Assembly (NCBI GenBank): GCA_002270565.1
Contig: NQMI01000023.1
Coordinates: 310,001-374,000, forward strand
Source: Stenocarpella maydis
Lineage: Eukaryota; Ascomycota; Sordariomycetes; Diaporthales; Diaporthaceae
Length of the DNA: 64,000 bases
Reading direction: 5' to 3'
Positions 10,108 to 22,139 of the stretch are shown here, one piece after another. Numbering within the stretch: the stretch's first letter is position 1; each line of letters opens with the position of its first letter. Position numbers and translations under genes: made by a program. The notes under the pieces are model-generated. The model searched no databases, had not been told where the DNA came from, and was given only the letters and a program-made list of their open reading frames with translations.

Positions 10108-13103
10108 CCGCCGCCCTGTTTGGCCCTGGTTTGCTTGGAAGAATACAAACACCCTCAAACGACAAAAGTGGGCCTCAAGTGGGATGAGAGGCAAAAGAAA
10201 AAGAAAAGTTTGGCTCGCCTGCAAGAACAGGAACTGGGCATTGCAGTGCGTACTCCGTTTTGCTGTCTAAGCCGATGCGCTGATGCGCAGCCATGTGGGA
10301 GAATACATTAGTGCAGATTTTGCTGTAATACCGTTAGTAATGAGTCTCTCGCTCAATTAGACGGCGTGATTATTGCGTCACAGGTTCGGGGCCAGTCAGG
10401 ATCTCCATAAGTATCTTTGGACGACAGCAGTCTATGTGGAGTTGGCTGCGGGTTCAACTGGGGGCGTCCCTGACTGGGCACACGGCGATCATTCCGACGT
10501 GCAGACGAAGGGTGGGTTCAGCACTCGCCCTGTGGGCGGCGTGTGAAGGCCTTACTTAGCAGATGCTCTAACAATATGGGCCGCAAGCTGTTTAGATACC
10601 CTCTCGGGGACTCTTCGCGTCTTACATAAAGGCCAAGAGTGAAATATTTTACACATTTTTGCCAAGGCATACTAGAACTTCTCACCTGGCGGCATATGTA
10701 CCTAGGTATCTGCATGACCGGGAATGGAGCTGATATCAGCACTGGACAAAAGTGATCAGCATTGCATGAAGATTAAGCGTTACTGCAGGAAGAGCGCGTG
10801 ACCGCCAGTGTTTTCTTGCTCTCCCCAAGCCTGTCGATCAATGATGGCCACCCAAGGCTTATAGTGTAATAGCAGTTTGGCAGCTCTGGCAGTTTAGCCG
10901 ACACAAGGCAAGATCCGACGTAGCATCACACCCAGACATTTCCCAACCTGGTAGCCCTGGCCGCAGCGAGCCGCAGTCCGGGAAGCCTAGGCAGATCAAG
11001 GGCCGGTGCCCACTTCGTTGTCCGGGGACGCACAGACTGACTACGTGAACCTGCATTATATTCCGGAAGTTCTGGTAGTCACAGGAGCCTTAGATATATG
11101 TTCTTGTTACCAGCATGTGTTCTTGAACACCCTGCTTTATCCGTAACCAGCCTTCGCGAGCGGCGTATATTATTGAGAGCGCTTGGAAGTTGCCTGGCTA
11201 TCACTTGTCCGGTGCCAGACACGACGTCACCTGCATCGTCAGCACCACTTTAGTTTTAGTTTTGCTTGATAGCGAAGCCGGCTCTGGGGGGCATCAGACG
11301 CCAATCTACGTCCCGCGTTGATAAGGAGACACGTTGGTCACTTTTGATCTGAAACTTGACCGATAGCCAGCTTCTCCATCTCCACAGATGCCGAATTTGT
11401 TCCGCGGGAAAGTACATACCCGTTGAGCCTTTTCTGTGGAATCGCGATGGCGGCAGCTGTGCGGGGAGTCTTAAACTCCAATCTATCAGCCATATGTTTA
11501 TTTAAATAAAAAAAAAAAAAAAAAAAACTCCGATTTTCGGCCCCGATTACGCCTTGCAACCTAATATCAATCCCTGGGGCGGTATGTAGGCCTCGCGATA
11601 CTACATACAACGCCGTGATAGGACTCTTGGCTGCCACTGGGCAGGAAGCCAACGCACATGGTGGTTTTCAGACAACCGCTCTCGGCCATGCTATCTTCTT
11701 GGCTGACGGTGGTAATGCTATCCAGCAGATACTATGAAGGGAAAACGGACCGAGACCTTGATGTCGCTTCGAAAGTTAGCTGCTTTAGTTACCTCGTCTT
11801 GTGGGGTCGACAGGCTGTAGGAGATGCAATCGAGCAGCCTGGCCAAGGGGCGGAGTCCGGAGAGAACGCGTATCTGTCTCGGAATCTCGCCTTTCAGACT
11901 GTATGACCGCTACCGTGCTCGACGAAGTCCGGTGCTTGCGATACTGGCGGGTCCATTTGTTGACTTGTCGACGGCGGCGACTCCTGGACTAGGCCCATCA
12001 AGGTTTGTTCTTGTCCGGATATGGGATAAAACCGACGCATATTGCAATACTATTTGCGCATATGGCAAGGGGATTGCTTCAATAATGGCCTCGTGCAGCT
12101 GGGTCCCGCTGGGCTGAGTCGCTGGTAAACTGAGTAATTCACGGGCCATAACCGGCCATGACGGGATGAGCAGACCCGAGGGTTGGAGTCCGCGAACAGG
12201 GGCTCATCACCTTAGTGGTGCATCTCCGAGAGCACCGCAGTCGTCGACGAAAGACCCACAGCCCTCGAGGTACGATTGGATAAGCATGAGCAAAGAGTCC
12301 GAGGGGTAATGTTCCTGGGCCTGGGTGCAATTTTCGTACTGTACCTAAAATGAATGCACATGTGGCATTTGTCGCCACGAAGAACTTCCGAGTGCTGACC
12401 GTCAGCGTTGAAATAGATGCGTACGCCTATTCAAACGGAGATGAAAAGTAAGCGGTGGGAGGTGAATGCAGATAAATTCTGACACGTTGATTTGTACTTG
12501 GCGCGCATAGTCCTATCTTGCGAGTGGTATATTGTGCACTGTGAACAAGCCTCGACATCTTACAATAGATACTAACGTGAGAATTGTAAATTAGTTAGTC
12601 GAACCTCAGAGTAGGATCAGTCCTATCCTAGTAGGTATGGGCCATCGTGTAAGAGGTATTCCAAGGTCACCGTCACTACTAGTATGCTTGTGTGATAGTC
12701 AATAGTCTCCCATCCAGTGCCCCGAGCCATGATCCACTGGCAGTATAAAGGGGCCATCGTAACCACAATTTCACATTCGAACAGAAACAAGCTTTTCGAA
12801 TTATATTCAGGCAGATTCGGATGAATTTGCTCAGCGCTTCCGCACCAGTCCATGGACTTTCGGCGAATGGAACTGGTAGGGGCAGCCGGGCCATAATTTC
12901 AGTGCGGACATTACCTAGGTAAACTTGGCTATTTCATACTAGGTATCTCAAACCATCTATAGTCCTGAATATGCCGTCTCGAAGTCTATAGATATATTAT
13001 TCTACATATTGCAATATACTGGTCGATATAATGGATAGCTCTGCCTTCGAGATACACCCTGGGGTCAGTTTTGGAAGCCTTTTCAAGACGACCGAAGTCT
13101 CAC
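10108..13103. other. 3-kb intergenic region, no gene seen
   Basis: Only short, composition-poor open frames occur on either strand. A homopolymer A run lies around 11506-11527. I see no repeat copies shared with the island and no family-like protein. Confidence 0.45.
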
Positions 13104-13847
13104 TTAAGTGATGGTATATGACAAGATGGGGATCACAATGTTCTCGCCTTCGGGAATCACACAGGTGGCGTTATTGGCCGCATCCCTGGAACAAGAGATC
13201 TCAAAATCCACGCTCCCACTCGCACGGATAGTGCTGCCATTATTGCAGTTCCACGACTGGATGGGGCTGAAATCTATGTGACCAGTGCTGACGTCGGTGC
13301 TGCTATCCCCGACAAAGCTCATTCGATAGGCGACACCGCCACAGAACAGGGTGCCGTCACCGACCTCGTACCGCCGGATGCTCTGCGGGTTGGACTCGAA
13401 ACAGGATTCGTACCCGGGCACGTTGGTGCCGATGGAGATGGTGTCTGGTGGCCCGAAGCCGGCCGGCTGCAGCGGGAGACCGGTAAAGCAGGCCCCAAGC
13501 CCGCATCGGTCGCAGGGCCCGAGGTTACCGTCGCAGGGTACCAGGCCTCCAGGTGCGGAAGTAAAGTTGACGCAGACGCCTTCCGGTGCTGTTGAGTGTT
13601 AGTATTTAAGCGCCCTGGTCCATTTTCGATATTGTACGGCTTTGTTCTGAAACTTACGAGCATTCGCCTGAGTGACACAATCCAGATTATTGCTAGAGTT
13701 GAACCAACTGAACGAGGTCACTTCCCATGTTGGAATGACGTCGCATTCTGCAGGTGGCGTGAGGGACTGCCTGGAGTTGAGGATTGCAGCGCCCTGAGCC
13801 AGTGACAGGAAAGGGAAAAGGCTGGCTATGAGCGATATCGACTGCAT
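13104..13847 (-). CDS. secreted cysteine-rich protein of unknown function
   Basis: Two exons, 13847-13658 and 13588-13104, flank a 69-nt intron with textbook signals (GTAAGT donor, TACTAACAC branch, CAG acceptor). The product is 224 aa. It starts with a hydrophobic signal peptide of about 18-20 residues ending near AQG/AA. The mature part has 12 cysteines, several clustered in the first half (CD..CDRCGLGAC), and several N-glycosylation sequons (NSS, NFT, NGS, NAT). There is no recognisable catalytic motif. Small size, a signal peptide and an even cysteine count fit an apoplastic or cell-surface protein, possibly an effector, but that is inference. A Met eight codons upstream (13871) is an alternative start. 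It lies close to the edge of the transposon island. Confidence 0.8.
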
Positions 13848-14627
13848 GATGGGCACGACCTGATGATGCAACAGAGGAGGATAAACGAACAGAAATTCTT
13901 CAACTGCTTCAGAAGCTAGAAATGGCTGCTTTATGGCTTACAAGTAAGGATTGATAACTAATGAGCAGACATGGCGACCTTTTACACCTGTAGCTGTTTA
14001 TAGGAATGAGCCTACGATCAAACATGAGAATGCCCTTCCCTGACCTCGTATTCCCGGCCTCGTCCTAGCTGAGCAAATGTAGCTGCCTTGAGAGGGGAAA
14101 TACGAGGCGAGGCGGCTTGCTGAGAATCCAGGGGCTATCACGGCTCGGGAGCGAGGGCCGAAGCACTGGCCTCGTACAGCGACAAGGGATCCCGACGCCA
14201 CCTGCGGGAGCTGAGAGCTGAGCGAGCCATCAATCCAGGCGAGCCAATAAGCCATCGAATTCCTGCAATTCGTAAAAATGTATTCCAAACCCTACTCCAC
14301 TGTCTTCACTATTGCTGACGGCTCGGGAGAGAGGGGCCTTAGCATCAAGTGAATAGAGCATAGTGGCCTGCAGGTATCCTAGCAAGTGCATGGGAGGATC
14401 CGGCCCGTCAATGGCCCGCATGTCAAGGTAGCATTAGCAGGACAAACACGGATAATTTCTCGAGGTTGCCTTCTCAAGCACTATTTGAGGTCTAAGCGAG
14501 TTAACTCCTTCTAGCGGCGTACACCCTTGAGTGATTCTCCAGTGCTTGTCGGAAGTCGTAGGATTCTGCAAGATCGTTGCAGAAAGCACCGCATGCAGCG
14601 GTTCATATGCTATTCGTCCAGAATAGG
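13848..14627. other. intergenic before the MITE nest
   Basis: Upstream region of the secreted-protein gene. No open frame with protein character and no repeat is evident before the left arm of the foldback element at 14628. Confidence 0.45.
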
Positions 14628-14942
14628 CGGTCATCGTTCATGTACCCAGCTTTTTCCTGTATGCGTACTCAGTACGAGAGATTAAGCGTGCAGCCTACTA
14701 CAAGTTCTTGTACCTCCCCCACTTCAAAGAAAAGCTTTCCAGAGTCCCTCCAGAGGGCCCTCCGCATACCTAGAAGAAGGCCCTCCACTGGCCCAGAGGA
14801 AGGCTGTCCCCGCGCCCTCTCCACGCCCCTCCAAAGGAGCACTCCGTGTGCCCCTTTGCGCGCCCCTTTAAAAGCCCTTCCTCTGGGTGTGCGGGGGGCC
14901 CTTTAGAGGGGTGTGGAGAGGGCGCGTGGACAGCCTTTCCTA

Positions 14943-15474
14943 CGGTCATGGTTCACCCACCCAGCTTTTTGTGTTCACCCACCCAGCTATTTGTGTGGGC
15001 GCACCCAGTACAAGAAATTAAGCGTGCAGCACACCACAGATTCTTGTACCTCCCCCCCTCTCAAGCCCCTCCACACCCCACCAGGCGCCCAAAGGAAGGC
15101 CCTCCATATGTACCAAAGGAAGCCCCTCCACACGCCCAGAGGAAGGCCCTCCACGCGCTCCTTTAAAAGTCCTTCCTCTAGGTATATAGAGGGCCTTCCT
15201 CTGGGTGTATTGAGGGGCTTCCTTAGGGGATATATGGAAGGCCTTTCTTTGGGCGTGTGTGGAGGGCGTGTAGAGGGCCCAGAGGGTTAGGGTAGGCCCT
15301 CTATATGGGCTTTCCACACACCCAGTGGATTTTCCACGCACCCAGCTAAGGGTAAGGTAAGGGCCTGGTGCGGGGTTAAGGAGCTGGCGGTACAAGACAA
15401 CTAGGTGCGCTACACGCTTAATTCCTTGTACTGGGTGCGCCCACACAAAAAGCTGGGTGGGTGAACCATGACCG
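14943..15474. mobile_element. inner MITE with long inverted repeats and 9-bp target duplication
   Basis: The left arm 14943-15034 and right arm 15402-15474 are inverted copies beginning CGGTCATGGTTCACCCACCC and running to ATTAAGCGTG. The left arm carries an extra short internal duplication (ACCCACCCAGC unit). CCTTTCCTA occurs directly before (14934-14942) and directly after (15475-15483), giving a perfect 9-bp direct repeat as made by Mutator-type transposases. The roughly 370-bp centre is GC-rich and built from imperfect repeats with palindromic tendency, without real coding. At 532 bp and non-coding, it is a MITE that would need a transposase supplied elsewhere. Confidence 0.75.
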
Positions 15475-15689
15475 CCTTTCCTATGGGCGCATGGATAGCC
15501 TTCCTCTAGGCAAGTAGAGGGCCTTCCTCTAAGTGTATGCGCCTACGGGCCTAGGCCTATGCACCGCCAAGTGGCCTACGTGCTGCCAAGCGGGCTTTCC
15601 ACGCACCTACCTAGTGGTAAGGTAGGGCCTAATGCAGGATTATTAAGGAGCCGACGGTGCAAGGGAACTAGGTGTGCTGCACGCTTAAT

Positions 15690-16163
15690 TGTTATGAACC
15701 AACACGATGGCACCCCAGGACCCAGGGTAATCAGGACCAGCTGCCATGACGCAACCCCGCAGACACAAGATAACGGGATGCACCAGGCCAGGGTTATTAA
15801 GGTCTAGCTCGCAACACTCGCTTGCAAGCCACACGAGCCGCTCAACAAAGGATCCTTCGAGCCTCACACCACAGCTCACAGGCTCACCCTGCAAGCCAGC
15901 AAGCTACTAAAGAGTCAGAATATATATATACAGATATAGTCATCACTATAATAGATAGCTTTCATAAAACAGACTCTTCAGTCATTAATCTAAGTATTTA
16001 GTTCCATCAACTAAATAACCTTACAGCTTCTAATCATACCCTCTTCATAAACAGTATCTTCATATACTGCAACTTAGTCACGTGCCACCTCTACGCCGCT
16101 CTACTAACATAAACCCTACAGGTTACCTACTAAACCCCATAAAGGTTTGGTATAATCATAACA
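15690..16163 (+). mobile_element. solo LTR, family A (TGTTATGA...TCATAACA)
   Basis: 474 bp with perfect 8-bp inverted ends, TGTTATGA and TCATAACA, and a perfect 5-bp target duplication TTAAT (15685-15689 and 16164-16168). The flanking sequence, once the LTR and one TTAAT copy are removed, rebuilds the MITE arm seen at 15413-15443, which shows where it inserted. Related, more degraded copies lie at 26018-26538 (3' LTR of the gypsy element) and at about 44475-44847, so this is probably a Ty3/gypsy LTR. Confidence 0.88.
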
Positions 16164-16186
16164 TTAATTTCTTGTACTGGGTGCGC

Positions 16187-16513
16187 CTAAAAGTAAATAC
16201 CTATTGTATCTAAAAGCTAGATATATAGTTATTGACTTAAATACGTCTTTTAAAATAATGAAATGCTAATTATTATATATTTTTGAGATCTTGAAAAATA
16301 TGTTTTCATGCTCTGAAAATATAAAAAGAAAAAGATTTATACGATATTATTAAAATTCTAAGCTTTTTTTTAAAACATATAAGAAACTCTTTAAATAAAC
16401 TTTGCATTAATATTAATGTTTTATTATGCTATGAATTAATTTAAGATAATAATATTAAAATGATTTGACAATAAGAATTAAAATAGAGTATTATTAAGTT
16501 GCTGCTTGGTGAT
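16187..16513. other. AT-rich filler at the island's left edge
   Basis: Base composition drops abruptly to very AT-rich here, marking the left border of the RIP-affected island. No frame or repeat could be assigned. Confidence 0.5.
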
Positions 16514-19289
16514 TGTTACAAACGTGACAGGAATAGAACCAGGGTTTAACTATTGGTTCCCTAGAGGCGCAGATAAATCCTATAGGCCAGCTAGCAGGCC
16601 AGTAGGAAGAGGCATGGTTCAGCAGGAGCACAGAACCTAAACACTCGCTTATATAAGTAAGGGGTTACTTAAATTACCAGGAATATAGTAAGCTTAGTAA
16701 GCAAACTAGATCACTCGGATTACTAGATCACTAGTAAGCCAGTAAGCCAGGTAAGCAGGCCTCACCACCAGGCTAAAGAGATGGACTATATTTATATATA
16801 TTTATTACTACTAAGTAATATAGCTTAGGATAGCTCTTTAGTAATCAATATAAGTATTCACCCAGGAATAGCTTTAATATCTTTTAATTACCATTATTAT
16901 ATTTCTTCAAATGAATTTACCTTAAATGCTCCTTAAATATAAACCTACTTACTAAATTTATTAGCTAAGAACTAGCTATAATTATTATATTTTAACTATT
17001 CTTATTTAAATATTTTTTTATAAGCCCTAAATGGTAACTTATATAATGACCCTTAAGAACTTTACTTTTATAATATCTAAATTTAACAATAATAACAATA
17101 ATACTCCTTATATAATCTCTACTAGCAAATAGCTAATATTAAATATATATCTATTACTACTTATAAATACTAAAGATAGTTACTAAAATAAACTATTTTT
17201 ATACTTTTATGGATAGTTGAACTTATTAAAATGAAAAAATAAAATACTCTAGCAAGAAGTTTATACTTTATGAGCAGCTACTAACATTATTAATATACCC
17301 ATTCCAGCTAGGGAGTATATAAAGCTTAATACTTCTATATCTTATAATAGAACCTCAGGATAACTCCAAGACTACTTAACTCAAGTTAAGGCATACTAGC
17401 GGTTTTATAAACTAGATACCTAACCTAATAGGAAGCAAATTATATATACAGTATCGTACTTAAAAGGATAAGCCCTAGTATAATTTGAACCCTACCTTAA
17501 GGACTACCTAAAATATAAAGACTTTATATAATATAAATATGAAACTTAAGAAATCTATAATGCCTATAAAAGCTATAAAACTACTCTAAGAACTCTCTTT
17601 TAAGACCTAAATAAGGAATAATAAGCTAAATAAGAACTTATAAAGCTTAAATAAAAAAAGTCTACTTTAATATATATAACAAAATTTAAATATATTCATA
17701 TATAAACTAACGATATAAATATAAAGATATATATACTATTCCATCATAAAATCGAAGTTAAAATAAAGAATAAACTAGCTAAATAAAACTGGCCTGATAA
17801 TTTCTTATAATATATTGAGCTAGCTATTGAAATTAATGATTAGCTATATAAACGTTATATAAAAAAGAAGGGTAATAATTCTAATAATTTCCAATATAAA
17901 GCTCATTAGAAAATATTACTTAGACCTATAGTTTCTAGATAATACCTAGAACCTATAGAGCTTAATATAGCCTAATAATAGTTAAGAAGAGATAAAAGGG
18001 ATATTAAGTACTATAATTATAATAAGAAAGGCTACTTTATATAAGAATATTATAGTAAAAAGAAGGATAACTAGAAGCTTATATTAGAAAACTGGCAAGT
18101 TAATATTACTAGGAAAACTAAATCTAAAAACTATACTAAACTTAGCTAGATAGCCTATTTTATAGATCATTACCCTATACACCTTTTAGATAAGGAAGCC
18201 TTAGGATGGTTCCCTAAGGCGCCCAAAATTAAGATACTAATAGTAGCAGAATAATAGGAAATTAAAACTAGTACTAATTAAGTAGCATCCCCAGCATTAA
18301 TAAATTGGAACTCCTATAAGCAGATAGATAAAGTATCTCTAGTAGCTCTAAATACCAGCATTACCTAAATAGCAATCCTAAGAAGGGATAGAGATGCTAT
18401 AGTCTAAGAAGCTAAATTAGCTTTACTATTAGCAGGATTGCTATTAGATAACCCCTAAATGTATTAATAATATTAAAGATACTATAAAGTCTCATAAGTA
18501 TTATATATTTTTATTTAATATAGAATATACTATAATAATAAAATTAAGAAATTCTTTCTGATAATAATATAATATAATAAAGATATCTAGGTTTTATAAA
18601 TAAGATAAGCTAAAATACTAGAGCATTATTAACTATACCCTAAAATAGGAATACACTATATTAGAGTTATAGTCTAACTACCACCTAACCTATTTCTAAA
18701 ACCAAGAAAGATAAAACTAATATACTTAATATAACTATTAAGTATATATTAAGTAGAACCTTTAAGACTAGCACCTAAGAGAACACTAAATGGATATACT
18801 CTTGCCCTTAAATAATAATGATATAGGACCAAAGGACCTCATATTAGCAGTAATAGCACTATAAGCCGCATATAGACTTATAAAAGGAGCTATTTAAAGG
18901 ATTAAGAAGGTCCTTATTAAAGATAAGATAGTAAAAAAAACTAAAAGCTATACCTAAATAAGCCTTACCTAGCTATAAAGAACTAAAGAAGATCTATTTA
19001 CATAATAGAAAGTAGGGAATATAAATACTTTAAGATCTTAATATAAATTAAGTAATAACCCTTTATAATACTTATTAATAGTAGAGCCTAAAGAAATTTG
19101 ATTTTACTAATAATAATAAATTAGTATAGGATACGACAATGAAAGATAAAACTTTATTTACTTAATATAATTAAAAAATAAGAAGTAATCTATAATAATG
19201 AAATTATTAACATAAAACTTAATGATCTTTAAGTTACTTTTACTAATTATAATAAAGATATTGAATTTAATATTATAAATATAGCAAAA
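16514..19289 (+). mobile_element. truncated Ty3/gypsy copy, RIP-degraded
   Basis: At 16514 an LTR-like start (TGTTACAAACGTGAC) opens a 5' region of a few hundred bases; its LTR end is not resolved. From about 17200 to 18200 the conceptual plus-strand product is a gag with a decayed CCHC-type knuckle. Its downstream wording parallels the gag of the next element (a shared segment ending in WFPK). A protease-like region may follow to 19289. Almost every codon that could become a stop by C-to-T or G-to-A has done so, and TpA is extremely abundant. The copy stops at the single N at 19290, which is an assembly join, so the truncation may not be real. Confidence 0.6.
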
Positions 19290-19441
19290 NTTCTACCACA
19301 GATTAAAGGATGAGGTAAAGGATGAACTCAGTAAAGTTATGGACTAACCTAATGATTTTCTATACTATATGGAAATAGCTATCCAGATTAATAATAGACT
19401 CTATAAATAATGCTTGGAAAAGAAAGGATAAACTTCTAAAT

Positions 19442-20035
19442 TGTTAAACGGAACCGCTCAGCAGGGCGTTGGTACTCCGTGCAAGGAGTTACCCTAGACT
19501 TCGTTGTAAGGAGTTACCCTAGACTTCCTAGCAAGGAGTTACCCTAGACTTGCGAGTCAGGCGATTTTCGCTAAGTACGCCCAGTGCGTGCGTGACGCAA
19601 GATGAGTTTGGTGGCCGTGAGTCGATTATTTTGGCCTGCATTTGCACCTTAATTCAGACCTCTGCATTACCCTTATTTCTTACCCAAAAAGTATATAACT
19701 TAGTGCATTGGATAGCTTGATTTCTGAAGTTTATATGTACTTAATTTGGGTATTGCTAGGGCTATGGTTGGCTAGTTGCTTGGAACTAAAGATGGTGTGT
19801 TGGAAGGGCGAATTTTCCGGCATTTGCAAATTTGCACCAGAGCCTACCGCAGCGTGCCCAGGGGTGAGACGACGTCGGAGGGTATATAAGGAGGGCTTAC
19901 AGAAGCCCAACTTAATTCAATACAAAGTTGTCCAGACCATTGTCAATCGTCCGAATTCGCCTCAGGGCACCACACTGCGACCCTGCCGAAACACACGCTG
20001 AACTGAATGCTATTTTATAGCACATATTCATCAGA
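19442..20035 (+). mobile_element. solo LTR, family B, inserted in gypsy gag
   Basis: 594 bp beginning TGTTAAACGG and ending TTCATCAGA, flanked by TAAAT on both sides (19437-19441 and 20036-20040). The gypsy gag frame resumes on the far side, so this is a nested insertion. Near its 5' end a unit containing GGAGTTACCCTAGACTT is repeated three times in tandem. A TATATAAGG promoter-like box lies at 19883-19891. It is much less AT-rich than its surroundings and nearly identical to the copies at 28990-29575 and 30870-31310. The 97-codon open frame at 19708-20001 lies within the LTR and is unlikely to be a gene. Confidence 0.9.
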
Positions 20036-22139
20036 TAAATGAACTACATTCCATAAGTATAAATCCAACACAGGAAAGAAGGTATTAGAAACCAAGCACC
20101 CAGTGGGAATAGCACGCGGGACCTATAGAACTGGATATTGCCTAACGCAAGGATAAGAAAAACGTCAAATATTACAACTATAGTAAAATAGGACACTTTA
20201 CCTCAGAATGCTGGGCTCCAAGGAAAAACAGGGACTGAAAGTTAGTACCCGAGGGAACCCGATAAGCTAATGAAGCTACCCAACAAGCTAGTATAGCCAC
20301 TCATAATGCACAAGGACCACCCAGGTCCAAATCGCAATGAGAACTTATAAGCAAATACTACATTTATAGGATAAATATATACAACCAGTATTAGGTACAC
20401 CCAGACCAAGACCCTAAGGAAGAATGCAACTTTTATAACCCTAATAAGGAAGACCTTTACAATAGTTTATACTTCTCCTAATATACCAAACCCTAATGCA
20501 AAAAACACTAGAAGGACAAGGTATAATAGCAGCCTATCCCTCCAATAAAGAATCCCCAGAAACCCAGAATAACATATATATCGCTTAGTTAGATAGCCTG
20601 CTTTAATAACAGCTATACCACTCACCGTAGTGATAAGGAAGCCACCAGGTGGTTCCCTAAAAATGCTTTAGGAAAGCAAGGAAGGACCCTAGTAGTAAGA
20701 AATAAGGAGGGGCTCCTGCAGACAGACCATAGGGCGGAAGGGAAACCTGCCCCTTAGGCCATACTTGCGCTATAAACCCCGTGGAAGGAACCGCAAGACT
20801 ACCTCAGATAAGCGCCCCTTCTAGCCCTAAGGACTAACATTATAGCCGTTATGATTGCAGGGAGGCCTTTTGAGGAGGCTATAGAATAACCTACTTAGGA
20901 ATACAGAAAACTAGGAGATATAGGATATACATGCCTAACATATGACAAGCATCAGAATATCTCCTGGGTATTATATATCTATAATGGATATAAGGAATAT
21001 ATGAGGGAGAAAACTAAGTATAATTAGTTTCCCTAATGATATCTGGGTAAGGATATCAAATATATATACAAGCGTAATGACTTTAGGAACTAGCACCTAT
21101 ACTAAAAACACAATAAAACGGGATGCACCCTAATAAAGCTGGACTCCTATATACTCTTGGATTGCCTGCGAAACCCTGGCGGATGGGCAAATTATAAGGA
21201 ACCAATCTGCAAGGTGCACATGCTCAATAAGGCTCAAGGGTGGTATCTACTAAGGCAGCAGGGGCTACTGCCCAAAACTCCAACAATAAGGGAACAGGAT
21301 TACAGCATGCAACAGCTAATAAATAACCCGTAAAAATCACAAAACATCACAAAATAAAATCTTAAGAGCATTAAGGAGGTCCTAGCAATAGATAAGTAGT
21401 TAAAAAACTAGAAGGGCTGTCTATAAAGCCTCAGATAGCTACCAATTATACTATAAGGTACTTATGCGCAACAATGAGTAACTATAGCCACCTAATGGTT
21501 CAGGTCGGGCTAGGAGTTCACACATGCTTAGCACTCATCAATAGTAGAGCATAAGGGAACTTTATATCCCCAAAGGTAGTAAACAAGTACTACCTACTAT
21601 AGTATAAGAAAAGGGAACCCTACAGACTTAATATAGTGAATAGAACTAAAGTATCCTATGGCAATAGAATTATTAATATAGAGACTAATCCTCTCCCAGT
21701 TCAGGTTCACAACCGCATGGAATTACTATCATTTAATATTACTAAGATAGCAAATTATTAGTTAATCTTGGGAATACTTTAGCTAAGAAAGAACAATCCC
21801 TAAATTAATTAGACTACTAGCTAGATCTTTTGAGATAATACTATTCCCCAGAAGAAGGTTATAATCAACAGCAAGGGAAGGAGTCATATCACTAAGGATA
21901 GCAAGCAGGCAATGCACTCAAATGAACTCACGGATACCTCTGGGAGCAGACAGAAGGTCTGACTCCAGGAAAATAGAGAAGGATTAGGCTACTTAAGCAC
22001 CTTATAGAAGGACTGGAGCCAATCACGAGATCGCTACTCCAATATAACCAGTTAACACATAATAAAGGAAATATAACGATACCTCCTCTACCTAAAGGAA
22101 GAGAGAGAAGAAAGCAAGACCAACAGACTAGCATAAATA

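Larger units (their letters stand above)
14628..16186. mobile_element. outer MITE-like foldback element, interrupted
   Basis: The left arm (14628-14700) begins CGGTCATCGTTCATG and ends near ATTAAGCGTGCAGC. Its inverted partner is the right arm at about 15666-15689 continued at 16164-16186 (GCACGCTTAAT then TTCTTGTACTGGGTGCGCC). The right arm is split by a solo LTR at 15690-16163 and lacks its outermost 30 bases, so a target duplication cannot be checked. Inside lies a complete second element of the same family (14943-15474) plus GC-rich blocks with repeated GGGCCTTCCTCT-type words. There is no transposase coding. Confidence 0.6.

Noticed and set aside
14577..15446. Overlapping open frames of 100-140 codons on both strands
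   Set aside because: Low-complexity Pro/Leu/Arg translations of GC-rich MITE repeats.
19470..19560. Tandem repeats suggesting a CRISPR array
   Set aside because: Only three units with almost no spacer, within an LTR, in a fungal genome.
19708..20001. 97-codon open frame repeated at 30983-31276
   Set aside because: Lies wholly within the family-B LTR and contains its promoter-like box; conservation reflects LTR copies, not a gene.
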